DNA of 64,000 nt from Primulina eburnea (taxonomy: Eukaryota > Streptophyta > Magnoliopsida > Lamiales > Gesneriaceae). The position numbers and the translations under genes are program-made. This document shows, piece after piece, positions 35,933 through 47,238 of the stretch; within the stretch, counting starts at the first letter, position 1, and each line of letters starts with the position of its first letter. The notes beneath the pieces are model-generated. The model did no database searches, had not been told where the DNA came from, and saw only the letters and a program-made list of their open reading frames with translations. The stretch is taken from assembly GCF_022965805.1 (NCBI RefSeq), contig NC_133103.1, forward strand, positions 44,499,610 through 44,563,609, in the 5' to 3' direction.

Positions 35933-36372
35933 GGACATACAATGCTTTATATAATTTAAAAACATGATTTGGTAACAAATGATTAGAAAAACCTAGATGT
36001 CGAGGTTGAATCAGTATTTGCCATCAGAAATTTGATCTCATCTTCATCACTTTCACAACGTCTGCACTATCAGCACTATGGAGACGTCGATAATATTTCG
36101 TCATCATTAACAACTCCTTGGTGGAAGATGTTCGCCCACTCTCGAAGGAGGACTTAAGCTCCTGGATTTTAGTCCAAGTAGCAAGTGTCTTCTTCAGCAC
36201 TTTGTCTTCTATTGCCTTCTTTCTTGCAGCGGTCACCTCCCTCATGAACTCATCAGCCAAATCATGACTATTATCTCTTGCCATTTCTCTTAAGAATGAT
36301 TATCTGGTTTACCCCAAGTTCATATTTATAGATGAAAACTAGGGACCAAAGCTCGAGAAAGTCTTGACTACA

Positions 36373-36443
36373 GAAGATTCAGAACTTGAGTCTGCCCATT
36401 TGGACTTACTTTTTTCTGCAATCATTGCCTTCCTGTCTCTTCT
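36373..36443 (-). pseudogene. gag fragment left of the nested chromovirus
   Basis: Corresponds to about 55398-55468 of copy B (Ser/Glu-rich stretch after the zinc knuckle). It continues at 44989 on the far side of the insertion; the shared CTTCT is the target duplication. Confidence 0.85.
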
Positions 36444-36570
36444 TGTAAGGCTCGAGATTATTAATCTTTATTGAAGTACGACTTGGAGAATATGAGAATG
36501 CATATCGTAAGATGAAAATATCAAATAGGTCATGAATTATGGAATTTTGATTGAAGCATGGCCGAAGCCA

Positions 36571-36759
36571 CACCGCACCTGCGGTGATAGGAAACACCGC
36601 GCATGCGGTGTATGGACAGTAAGATGACAGATTTTATTCGTAACATCACCGCACCCGCGGTCTTGTATGGCACCGCACCCGCGGTTGTTAATTTGAGAAA
36701 ATAATGGAGTTGCCGAAGCATGAGCGCACCCGCGGTGCAAGAGGACCGCACCCGCGGTG
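36571..36759 (+). repeat. six near-palindromic 16-bp motifs in the chromovirus LTR
   Basis: Motif CACCGCACCCGCGGTG or a variant at 36571, 36595, 36647, 36671, 36722 and 36744. The same six occur at 43311-43499 in the right LTR. Half-sites CACCGC and GCGGTG face each other, as in a dimeric protein-binding site. They stand out in an AT-rich LTR. Confidence 0.88.
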
Positions 36760-36801
36760 CTGCATGCGAGAATGCCACCTTCGATTTTAATGTTGACACA
36801 A

Positions 36802-36804
<3 letters not shown>

Positions 36805-36863
<59 letters not shown>
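36805..36863. repeat. (AT)n microsatellite inside the chromovirus LTR
   Basis: About 59 bp here versus about 15 bp at the same point of the right LTR (43543 onward), so it changed length after insertion. ORFs translating to IYIYIY are artefacts of it. Confidence 0.92.
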
Positions 36864-36866
<3 letters not shown>

Positions 36867-38298
36867 GTTGAGTTGAATCACTTCTTCTTCATTTTTATCA
36901 GCAGAACCGAGCGAACCCATTCCAACTCCTAAATTCTTTCAAGCTTATAAGCATGGTTGTATAAGATTTATACCTTCAAACTTAAATCCAAGCATAGATT
37001 TAGACTCCTCTCTTTGAAGACTACAAGAAGAGGTAAGTTTTGTTATATTTCAGCATGTTTCAGATATTCATGTTGGGGGAAATTCAGAATTGAGTTAGAA
37101 TATGTGTTGTTAACATGATGGAGCTTGGTATATTCGTTACCGGATTGATTTTCGGATACCGTATGTGAGTAATTCGAAATTCCATCATGTATTATGAGAG
37201 ATTATGCAGATTTTCAGAGTTGAAATGATTGTGCTATTGATGTTGAGTTGTTGAGGTTAATAGATTATTGATATGTTGAGATTGAGTTATCGGTATCGAG
37301 AAATCACGTCGTTACGCCGTCAAATTGTATTGAAACCGATTTCAGCCTTGTATATTGAGTTGCTTGAGATGTATATTGATAGAGTGCACATTGATTATGC
37401 CATTTCAGATTTGTATTGGCTATTGTGAACTCAAGACTTCGACTACGACACCGACTATTCGACAAGAAAGGTATAATTCATGTGGTCACGGGATTGCACA
37501 ACTCGATTCAGATTTGATACGAGTTTCCCTAAATCACATACTAGATTGTTATTACATTTGATTATGTAATGTCTTGTTTATTGATTTATATTCAAGTCCT
37601 GAGATAGGAGATATTGACAGATCGGCCAAAACTAGACGTTTCGGTGTATCGACACATAGTAGTAGATTTTCTCTATGTGTAGACCCTCGATACAGAGTTG
37701 ACCGAAGTCTAGGAATAAGACGTACCGTCACCCCGAGTGGTTGGGTAGGTGATAGACCGTCTTATTCACACCGGGATCCCTAGATTAGAAATGAATAGAG
37801 TCAAGAACTAAATGTTGAATACAGATTTGTATTCCTTTACATGTTTAGATTCTAATTCATGTTACTTGATATATGCTATGCTTTTGTATATGATTATTAC
37901 ATTGCATGCATACATGTTTTATACTGGGATTATTCTCACCGGAGTTATCCGGCTGTTGTCGTGTCTGTATGTGTGCATGGCAACAGGTGGGGCAGGATCT
38001 GGGTCTCGAGCTAGATGAGAGATTGATGATAGCGTGGAGATCTCGGGCGTTGAAGATTTCTAGTGTTTTCCTACTAGACTTGTACTACTTATGTGTGTAG
38101 TTGGTATTTGAATACTAGTGAATGTTTGTACTAAACAGATTTGTATGTACATTATGTTGGTTAATTATTATAGAGACAGATTATGTTTTAATTATACATT
38201 TGAATTAATGTTAAAAGCAAAATTTTGACCCACATTTTCGAGCAAAGATCCAATAAATCCCAAAAGAAATGAGTTAGAGCCCGGGTCCCCACAACAGG

Positions 38299-38310
38299 TG
38301 GTATCAGAGC
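38299..38310 (+). other. primer-binding site of the chromovirus
   Basis: TGGTATCAGAGC, complement of the initiator tRNA-Met 3' end, 5 bp from the LTR end. Confidence 0.9.
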
Positions 38311-38555
38311 TATAGGTTCTGTAGACTGAGATAGAATAGAATGAGCGGGGTAGATCGAGTCATCTTCCTTGCTTTTGATGTGCTAGCATGATTTATTGCT
38401 TTCCCTATTGTATATTGTTGCATTATCTGAATTGATTTACAGCATATACTTGTCAAGCCTGAATCAGAACCGATTCTCGATCAGAGGTATATGATCAGAG
38501 GAGGGCTGAGACAAATGGTATTGATTGTATACTAATCAGTTTGATAATCAGATTT

Positions 38556-39641
38556 ATGCCGCCTAGACGTATACCACAGCCGGAGCAGGGTAGCACATCA
38601 GGTGCACAGATGGATGTCACCGCTACGCCGATGGAGACCTTACTGAAGAGGTTTCAGTCTTTCCATCCTCCTACGCTGAAGGGCACAGAGAGTGCAGTAG
38701 AGTGCGAGAGCTGGCTTGATGATATCGAGATGTTGTTTGAGTCTATGGCATATACTGATGAGCGACGTGTGAAATTGATAGGGCATCAGCTGCAAGAGGT
38801 TGCAAAGAGCTGGTGGTTGACTGCGAAGAGAGCCTTGGGGCACCGAGGCATTGACATTATGTGGAAAGTCTTCAAGGATGAGTTCTATCAACGCTTCTTC
38901 CCCGTCTCCTACCGAAAAGACAAAGGGGCTGAATTCGCGAATTTAAGACAGGGACAGTGGAATATCGAGGAGTATGTTGCTAAATTTTCTGCATTGCTTC
39001 GATTTGCACCGCATGTGGCAGGGAACGATGAGGCAGTGGCCGATCAGTTCATCAACGGGTTGAACCCAGATGTCTTTACTTTGGTGAACACCGGGAGACC
39101 CAATACTTTTTCAGAGGCACTGAACCGAGCGAAGGGAGCAGAGGCTGGTTTGATCAGGCAGCGAGAGGCTTCCTACAGTGTTCAGGGGCAGAGACAGCCA
39201 CAGCCACAGCCTACTGCCGTTCAGTTTCCACCACCTCCTCCTCGATTTGATAGTGGATCTAGTAGTAGTGGCAAGAAGGAATTTCTGAAGGCTAAGGGCA
39301 AGCAGTTTAAGAAATCCGGGAGTAGTTCATCGAGCTCAAGTGGATCTCGACAGAGAGGTCATGGTTCAGATTATAGTGGCGCGTATTGTAGTTCGTGCGG
39401 AGGGCGACATGCCACGGAGCAGTGTCAAGGAGTTATGGGACGCTGCAACATCTGTAGGCAACCGGGACACTTCGCCAGAGTTTGTCCCCAGAGAGGTGCA
39501 CAACGATTCCAGAATACCGGGTCATCAGCACCAGCGTCACAGATTGAGAGACAGACATCCTCTGTACACTCTTTCCAGCCACCATCTGCACAGACCCAGC
39601 AGAGACCAGGAGGTAGTCAGACAGTGAGTCAACCTCCCTGA
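38556..39641 (+). pseudogene. chromovirus gag
   Basis: Start chosen at ATG 38556 (PPRRIPQPEQGS). Gag domain with ESWLDDIEMLFESMAYTDER, KSWWLTAKRAL and EFANLRQGQWNIEEYVAKFS. A Ser-rich basic linker follows, then the knuckle CNICRQPGHFARVC. TGA at 39639-39641 interrupts the frame, which reads on into the protease. An intact element would make one gag-pol polyprotein. Confidence 0.9.
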
Positions 39642-39802
39642 CAGCAGGCTAGGGTATTTGCCTTGACAGAGGAGCAGGCTCAGGATACGCCCGATGACGT
39701 GATAGCAGGTAACTGTTTTCTTTGCGGTTATCCTGCATATGTGTTGATTGACACAGGTGCATCACATACATTCATATCTGAGAATTTTGCATTGAGAATT
39801 CA
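39642..39802 (+). pseudogene. chromovirus aspartic protease N-terminus
   Basis: In the gag frame after the [20 protein letters not shown] (DTG at about 39749-39757) is intact, so the active site is conserved. A one-base indel near 39800 moves the rest of the protease into the pol frame. Confidence 0.85.
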
Positions 39803-42589
39803 TTGCCTGTTGAGTCTCTGTCGACTGTAGTGTCTATAGCTTCTCCGTTGGGAAGTGGTCTGATATCTGTGACTACTGTTAGACACTGTATGCTTCAGTT
39901 TGAGGGGCATGAGATTGATCTAGATTGTGTAGTACTTGGTTTAACTGATTTTGACTGTATAGTTGGCATAGATTTGTTAACCAAGTACAGGGCCACTGTA
40001 GATTGTTTCCACAAGATTGTCAGATTCAGACCCGAAATGACAGATGAGTGGAAATTCTATGGAAAGGGTTCCAGATCTCGGATTCCCTTAGTATCTGCTC
40101 TGACTATGAGTAGATTGCTTCAAAGAGGAGCAGAGGGCTTTCTCGTATATTCAGTAGATCTACTGAAGTCGAGCCCAGCATTGGCAGATCTGCCAGTAGT
40201 TTGTGAGTTTGCAGATATATTTCCAGATGAGATACCGGGGTTACCTCTAGCCCGAGAGGTTGATTTCAGCATAGATCTTATGCCCGGTTCTGTTCCTATT
40301 TCGAGAGCTCCGTATAGGATGGCACCAATAGAGCTGAAAGAGTTGAAAGCACAGTTAGAAGACCTTCTGTCCAAGGGATACATCAGACCGAGTGTATCAC
40401 CTTGGGGTGCTCCGGTGCTATTTGTTCGAAAGAAAGATGGTTCGATGCGGTTATGTATTGATTACAGACAGTTGAACAAGGCAACAGTAAAGAACAAGTA
40501 TCATTTGCCTCGCATCGATGACTTATTTGATCAGCTTGAAGGATCTTCGGTTTACTCGAAGATTGATTTGAGATCAGGGTATCATCAGCTCAGAGTTAGA
40601 GACGTTGATATTCCGAAGACTGCATTCCGAACCAGGTATGGGCACTACGAGTTTATTGTTATGCCTTTTGGTTTGACGAATGCACCAGCGGTATTTATGA
40701 GTTTGATGAACCGCATCTTTCAGAGATATTTAGATGATTTTGTGATTGTGTTCATTGATGATATTTTGGTATATTCGAAGAGTCTGACTGAGCATGCAGA
40801 TCATCTGAGGATTGTATTGCAGACTTTGAGAAAAGAGCAGTTATACGCCAAATTGTCCAAGTGCGAATTCTGGCTGAAGCAGGTTGTCATTTTGGGGCAC
40901 ATTATATTTGGAGATGGTATTGCGGTAGATCCGAGTAAAGTTGAGGCTGTGATCAGTTGGCCGAGACCGACTTCTGTGCCGGAGATACGCAGTTTCATGG
41001 GTCTAGCCGGGTACTACCGCCGTTTTATCAAAGATTTCTCCAGTATTGCGAAGCCAATCACCCAGTTGACACAGAAGAACATGCCATTTGTGTGGTCCGA
41101 AAATTGTGAAGCCAGTTTTGTAGAGTTGAAGAAGAGGCTGACTAGTGCGCATGTCTTGACAATTCCTTCAGGTATAGGTGAGTTCGTTTTATATTGTGAT
41201 GCATCTCACAGAGGGCTAGGATGTGTTCTTATGCAGCGAGGGCACGTGATAGCATACGCCTCTAGACAGCTGAAGCCGCACGAGACCCGTTATCCGATTC
41301 ATGATCTTGAATTGGCGGCGGTTGTCTTTGCACTCAAGATCTGGCGCCATTATCTGTATGGCGAGAAATTTGAGATCTATTCCGATCATAAGAGCCTGAA
41401 GTACCTCTTTGCCCAGTCAGAGTTTAACATGAGGCATCGACGATGGCTTGATCTACTGAAAGATTTTGATTGCGAGATCAAGTACTATCCAGGGAAGTCG
41501 AATGCAGCGGCAGACGCCTTGAGTCGAAAGGTATGTGCTCTTTCCTTGTCGACAGTAGGTGTATCGAATTTAGTAGAGGATTGTTGCTTGTCTAGGTTGA
41601 CATTTGATACAGAGAGTAGACCGTTGCGACTTGCTGCCATTCAGATTGAGCCAGATCTGATTTTGAGGGTCAAAGAAGCGCAGAGAACTGATCCGAGCGT
41701 TCAGAAATCGATTGATATGGTCAGAGCTGGTCATATATCAGAGTATCAGGTTAGAGATTCTGTTCTGTATGTGAATAACCGTCTAGTAGTACCAGATATT
41801 CCCGATTTGAGACGACAGATCATGGCAGAGGCACACGGTAGTCGGTTCAGCATTCATCCTGGTGGCAGGAAGATGTACAATGATTTGAAAACACAATTCT
41901 GGTGGAAGCAGATGAAGACAGATATTGCAGAATTTGTGTCTAAATGTTTGAATTGCCAGCAGGTGAAGGCAGAAAGAAAGAAGCCCGGAGGTTTACTTCA
42001 GAGTTTGTCTGTTCCTGAATGGAAATGGGATCACATTTCCATGGATTTTGTGACGAAGTTACCTCGATCTTCGCGGGTCTGTGACTCGATTTGGGTCATC
42101 ATTGACAGACTGACCAAATCTGCCTGTTTCATCCCGTACAGAATGACATATCGACACGATCAGATGGCAGAGTTGTATGTCAGAGAGGTCGTCAGATTGC
42201 ACGGTGTGCCGAAGTCGATCGTATCAGATCGTGATCCACGATTTACTTCTCACTTTTGGCACAGCTTGCAGCAGGCTTTGGGTACGACTTTACACCTGAG
42301 CACTGCTTATCATCCTCAGACAGACGGACAGTCAGAGCGGACTATCCAGACCTTAGAGGACATGTTGAGAGCTGTAGTACTAGACTTTGGTACTAATTGG
42401 CAAGATTCATTGCCGTTGTGTGAGTTTTCATACAACAACAGCTATCAGACTAGCATTGAGATGGCACCGTTCGAAGATTTATACGGAAAGAAGTGCAGAT
42501 CTCCGTTGTACTGGGATGATATCTCTGAGGTACCAGAGTTGGGGCCGGATATGATTCGTGAGATGATCGAGAAAGTGAAGATCATTTAG
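39803..42589 (+). pseudogene. chromovirus protease C-terminus, RT, RNase H and integrase
   Basis: 928 open codons. Protease end ([20 protein letters not shown]); RT with [33 protein letters not shown] and catalytic FIDDILVYS near 40751; RNase H with [35 protein letters not shown] and [10 protein letters not shown]; integrase HHCC zone ([16 protein letters not shown]) and DDE core ([41 protein letters not shown]). All catalytic residues I can check are present. TAG at 42587-42589 ends the frame where the next codons clearly continue the integrase (KRMKTAQDRQATYANVRRRT). Confidence 0.92.
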
Positions 42590-42595
42590 AAGCGA

Positions 42596-43080
42596 ATGAA
42601 GACGGCACAGGATAGGCAAGCAACATACGCCAATGTCAGACGCAGAACGTTGGTATTTGAGCAGGGAGACAGAGTATTTTTGAAGATTTCACCTTTCAGA
42701 GGCGTTGTCAGATTGGCAAGAAAGGGAAGTTGTCTCCTAGATACGTCGGTCCGTATGAGATCCTTGAGAAGATGGGCGATCGAGCTTACAGACTTGCTCT
42801 TCCTCCTTCATTATCTGGTATTCATGATGTTTTTCATGTATCGATGTTGCGCAGATATATGCCAGATGATTCTCATGTCATTCAGCCTGAAGAAGCCGAG
42901 CTAGATCAGACTCTGAGCTATGTTGAAAGACCGATACAGATTCTTGATTGGAAAGAGAAACAGCTTAGAACCAAAACTATTCCGCTTGTGAAGGTTCAAT
43001 GGAGTCGTCATGGCATCGAGGAAGCGACTTGGGAGACAGAGTCTGATGTGAGACAGAGACACCCCGAGCTATTCATATGA
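42596..43080 (+). pseudogene. chromovirus integrase C-terminus and chromodomain
   Basis: 42596-42715 gives the GDRVFLKISPFRG segment. A one-base shift leads to 42730-43080 with SPRYVGPYEILEKMGDRAYR, HDVFHVSMLRRY and a terminal chromodomain-like part (PIQILDWKEKQLRTKTIPLV, KVQWSRHGIEEATWE). The chromodomain is thought to steer integration toward heterochromatin. Confidence 0.88.
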
Positions 43081-43169
43081 TGTGAGTCCCTATTTCAGTT
43101 TTAGTTATACTGCTTTTGTATATACTTGCATGATTAATTGTTTACGAGTTCGAGGACGAACTCCTGTCT

Positions 43170-43183
43170 AAGAGGGGGAGAAA
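43170..43183 (+). other. polypurine tract of the chromovirus
   Basis: AAGAGGGGGAGAAA immediately before the 3' LTR TG. Confidence 0.9.
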
Positions 43184-44988
43184 TGTAAGGCTCGAGATTA
43201 TTAATCTTTATTGAAGTACGACTTGGAGAATATGAGAATGCATGTCGTATGATGAAAATATCAAATAGGTCATGAATTATGGAATTTTGATTGAAGCATG
43301 GCCGAAGCCACACCGCACCTGCGGTGATAGGAAACACCGCGCCTGCGGTGTATGGACAGTAAGATGGCAGATTTTATTCGTAACATCACCGCACCCGCGG
43401 TCTTGTATGGCACCGCACCCGCGGTTGTTAATTTGAGAAAATAATGGAGTTGCCGAAGCATGAGCGCACCCGCAGTGCAAGAGGACCGCACCCGCGGTGC
43501 TGCATGCGAGAATGCCACCTTCGATTTTAATGTTGACACATGGCATATATATATATAATTGTTGAGTTGAATCACTTCTTCTTCATTTCTATCAGCAGAA
43601 CCGAGCGAACCCATTCCAACTCCTAAATTCTTTCAAGCTTATAAGCATGGTTGTATAAGATTTATACCTTCAAACTTAAATCCAAGCATAGATTTGGACT
43701 CCTCTCTTTGAAGACTACAAGAAGAGGTAAGTTTTGTTATATTTCAGCATGTTTCAGATATTCATGTTGGGGGAAATTCAGAATGGAGTTAGAATATGTG
43801 TTGTTAACATGATGGAGCTTGGTATATTCGTTACCGGATTGATTTTCGGATACCGTATGTGAGTAATTCGAAATTCCAGCATGTATTATGAGAGATTATA
43901 CAGATTTTCAGAGTTGAAATGATTGTGCTATTGATGTTGAGTTGTTGAGGTTAATCGATTATTGTTATGTTGAGATTGAGTTATCGGTATCGAGAAATCA
44001 CGCCGTTATGCCGTCAAATTGTATTGAAACCGATTTCAGCCTTGTATATTGAGTTGCTTGAGATGTATATTGATAGAGTGCACATTGATTATGCCATTTC
44101 AGATTTGTATTGGCTATTGTGAACTCAAGACTTCGACTACGACACCGACTATTCGACAAGAAAGGTATAATTCATGTGGTCACGGGATTGCACAACTCGA
44201 TTCAGATTTGATACGAGTTTCCCTAAATCACATACTAGATTGTTATTACATTTGATTATGTAATGTCTTGTTTATTGATTTATATTCAAGTCCTGAGATA
44301 GGAGATATTGGCAGATCGGCCAAAACTAGACGTTTCGGTGTATCGACGCATAGTAGTTGATTTTCTCTATGTGTAGACCCTCGATACAGAGTTGACCGAA
44401 GTCTAGGAATAAGACGTACCGTCACCCCGAGTGGTTGGGTAGGTGATAGACCGTCTTATTCACACCGGGATCCCTAGATTAGAAATGAATAGAGTCAAGA
44501 ACTAAATGTTGAATACAGATTTGTATTCCTTTACATGTTTAGATTCTAATTCATGTTACTTGATATATGCTATGCTTTTGTATATGATTATTACATTGCA
44601 TGCATACATGTTTTATACTGGGATTATTCTCACCGGAGTGATCCGGCTGTTGTCGTGTCTGTATGTGTGCATGGCAACAGGTGGGGCAGGATCTGGGTCT
44701 CTAGCTAGATGAGAGATTGATGATAGCGTGGAGATCTCGGGCGTTGAAGATTTTTAGTGTTTTCCTACTATACTTGTACTACATATGTGTGTAGTTGGTA
44801 TTTGAATACTAGTGAATATTTGTACTAAACAGATTTGTATGTACATTATGTTGGTTAATTATTATAGAGACATATTATGTTTTAATTATACATTTGAATT
44901 AATGTTAAAAGCAAAATTTTGACCCACATTTTCGAGCAAAGATCCAATAAATCCAAAAAAAAAATGAGTTAGAGCCCGGGTCCCCACA
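43184..44988 (+). repeat. 3' LTR of the chromovirus
   Basis: 1805 bp, nearly identical to 36444-38293 with scattered single-base differences and a shorter TA run. Confidence 0.95.
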
Positions 44989-46035
44989 CTTCTGGTCTTT
45001 TTATCATTGCGTTTGACACCCTTCTTTCTCTGGTCATCCTTCTTTGGTTTTGGACAATCAGCAATGAAGTGTCCAACTTTTCCACGGTTAAAGCATGCCA
45101 TATCACTAGGTGATGATTCCTTTTTTAAATTGCGGTTGGGACTTTGAAATGTTCTATGATTCTTTCTCATGAATCTGGAAATCTTTTTAACAAATAATGG
45201 CATTACGTCATTGCTTATCTGTTCAGCACTTCTCTCAGAAGTGTTCTCTAAAGCAGTAGCAGAAGATGAGCTTGGAGCAACTGTAGCAGTAGAGTTAGCA
45301 ATAGCTGCGAGAGCTTTGGTTGGTGGATTTGCTAAGGGCTCTTCTCCACTTCGAACTTCAAGTTCAAACTCATATGCCTTTAAATCCGAGAACTAGTCGT
45401 GTAGTTCTAACTTGTTGAGATCCTTGGAAGCTCTCATTGCCATTGTTTTGACGTACCATTCTCTGGGTAGGCCTCTCATTACCTTTAATGCAATTTCTCT
45501 ATTGCCAAAGTCTTTCCCAAGAGCTGGGAGTTCATTGACGAGGCTGCTGAATCGTTCATCAAATTCATTCATAGTTTCTCCAGCCCTCATCTTCATATTC
45601 ACAAACTTCTGCATGGCTACAGACAGTTTGTTTTCCTTTGTTTCTTCGTTTCCTTCACAAATCTGAATTAATTTTTCCCAGATTTCCTTGGCAGTATGGC
45701 ACATCTTGATTTTGCTGAAGGTATTTTTGTCGAGTGTCTTGTATAAAATGCCCTTCGCAACGTTGTCAAGATTGGCTTTCTTCTTGTCCCCACTTGTCCA
45801 TTCATATCTTGGTTTTTCAAGCATCTGAGGTGCACCTTCGGTGATAGCAATAGCTGGATTTGGCTTTAAGATCTTTAATGGACCATCAGTCATGACATAC
45901 CACATGTCATCATCTTGATCCGCAAGATGAGCGTGCATTCTGATTTCCAATCATCGAAATCTTCTTTTGAGAACATTGGAACTTTGCTGAAATGAGCCAT
46001 GTCTGTTAAATATTTTTCAGAACAAGAATAACTCT
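44989..46035 (-). pseudogene. copia gag, copy A (right of the nested chromovirus)
   Basis: The UBN2-type gag domain reads 45950-45393 (DDDMWYVMTDGPLKILKPNP, AGETMNEFDERFSSLVNEL). TAG follows KLELHD, as in copy B, so that stop is older than the duplication. The zinc knuckle near 45090 reads CFNRGKVGHFIADC: the second Cys is Arg, whereas copy B has CFNCGNVGHFIADC. The N-terminal frame is shifted near 45945 relative to copy B. Confidence 0.88.
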
Positions 46036-46047
46036 GCTCTGATACCA
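46036..46047 (-). other. primer-binding site of copia copy A
   Basis: Minus strand TGGTATCAGAGC two bases from the LTR end. Confidence 0.88.
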
Positions 46048-46049
46048 CT

Positions 46050-47238
46050 TGTTGAGGATCGTGTTGAGTTTAGAAGGGGGGTTGAATAAACTCAATGGCC
46101 AACTTATTAAATTCTTTCGAATGATGTGCTAAAATCATGTTAGAGATTTTAACGATTCTTGTTCAAGTATAAAGACCAGCAGATCACAAGATAATGTGCG
46201 GAAAACGATATGTTGGTTAGTGGGTGAAAAATGATAAAGCCGAAAAGCAGTAGATAGCACAAGGTTTGTTTCTGGAAGTTCGAAGATGAATCTTCTACGT
46301 CTCCCCTTCTTCTGTTTCCAGAAGGTATCACTAAAATACTTTGGTGAATACAACACAACAATTGTACACACCCACTTCAATTGGACTTGCCCTTCGCCTA
46401 TTGAAACTCTTAGCTTTACAACTCAACTTTTTGAATGATCTTAAATTCTAGAAAAGACTCTTTTCCAGTTACAAATTCTTCTATCAATGAATTGATGAAA
46501 TAAATAGCTTAAGAAGATATAACTGAAGTAGCTAGCACAATATGATCTCAATGATCAACAGTATGCAATGAAGCGTGTGCTGCCTTTTTCAGTGTTGAGC
46601 TCTTTAGATAACTGAAAGTTCTAACAATGCTCGAATGATGTTTTTCAATTAAGATTTTTGTTCAATGCTGCGTTTCTCTCCACAAAATTCTTCATCTCCA
46701 TATATAGGATCTATTCAACGTTCAAAAACTGAACGACTCTTTCCTTTTTGGTGTTTCAGCTTTATTGCTTAAAATGAACCCTGCAGAATACATTAAAAGT
46801 AATCAGTCGCAGTTCATACCAAAAATGGTATACCGTCTTAAATGTTCTTGTATAGCATTTAATTGCATTTAATGAAGCAATAAATGCTGGTATCACGTTA
46901 ATAGATCAACGGTAATATTTAGAGACTTTGAGATACGCAAGATTCTGTTAGTGTATATTTCGAATTTTGTATCCTTCTAGTTCTGATTTTAGCTAAGAAA
47001 TTATTTGAGCAAGTTTTAGCGCGATACCAGTACTTCTGTTTTACAACATCTACTGGTTTTGTATTAATCCAACATCTACTGGTTTTTCCTTCGCATCTCC
47101 TCAATAAATTTAATTCTAACAATTTTGCGCGATACAAGTACTTCTGTTTTACAACATCTATTGGTTCTACTGGTTTTGTACTAATCCAACATCTACTGGT
47201 TTTTCCTTAGCATCTCCACAATAAATTTAATTCTAACA
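46050..47238 (-). repeat. 5' LTR of copia copy A
   Basis: 1189 bp, almost the same as 56526-57714, including the CTATATATGG TATA-like box on the minus strand. Followed by AAGGA (47239-47243). Confidence 0.93.

Larger units (their letters stand above)
35371..36372. repeat. 437-bp inverted repeat with 128-bp spacer (hairpin locus)
   Basis: Left arm 35371-35807, right arm 35936-36372, equal lengths without indels and only a few mismatches. Each arm holds the X2 TATA box, the X2 start region, a 47-bp antisense piece of gag and a piece of antisense RT. The spacer continues the RT piece. At 36373 the sequence resumes as gag. The novel joints X2-gag-RT are present in both arms, so fusion came before or with the fold-back. 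A transcript from either arm's TATA box would fold into a long hairpin. Confidence 0.93.
36444..38293 (+). repeat. 5' LTR of the chromovirus
   Basis: 1850 bp; longer than the right LTR almost entirely because of a TA run at 36805-36863. Contains six GC-rich near-palindromes. Confidence 0.95.
36444..44988 (+). mobile_element. Tekay-type chromovirus (Ty3/gypsy), nested in copia gag
   Basis: LTRs 36444-38293 and 43184-44988 (TGTAAGGCTCGAG...GGTCCCCACA), flanked by CTTCT on both sides (36439-36443, 44989-44993). tRNA-Met primer site at 38299 and purine tract before 43184. Gag, PR, RT, RNase H, IN and a C-terminal chromodomain read on the plus strand, opposite to the host copia. Four lesions split the polyprotein: TGA at 39639-39641, a frameshift near 39800, TAG at 42587-42589 and a frameshift near 42715. 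The LTRs are nearly the same apart from a TA-run length difference: a young insertion, but defective. Confidence 0.95.
29938..47238 (-). mobile_element. SIRE-type Ty1/copia retrotransposon, copy A (pol deleted, gypsy nested)
   Basis: LTRs 29938-31128 and 46050-47238 read TGTTGAGGATC...TTCTAACA on the plus strand, with target duplication AAGGA on both sides. The tRNA-Met primer site is at the right LTR and the purine tract at the left LTR, so it is minus-oriented. From 5' (right): gag, then the inserted chromovirus 36444-44988, the rest of a gag fragment, an inverted repeat, the antisense genes X2 and X1, and a large sense ORF. Protease, integrase and most of RT are missing apart from a fragment at 35756-35932. 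It cannot move on its own. Confidence 0.92.

Noticed and set aside
36024..36284. Minus-strand ORF as a separate gene
   Set aside because: It is X2 mirrored in the right arm of the fold-back, not an independent gene.
36720..36932. ORFs with IYIYIYIY repeats on both strands
   Set aside because: Translation of the TA microsatellite in the chromovirus LTR.
37355..38100. Short ORFs inside the chromovirus LTR, repeated at 44049-44712
   Set aside because: Present twice only because LTRs are duplicated; no domain, no start context.
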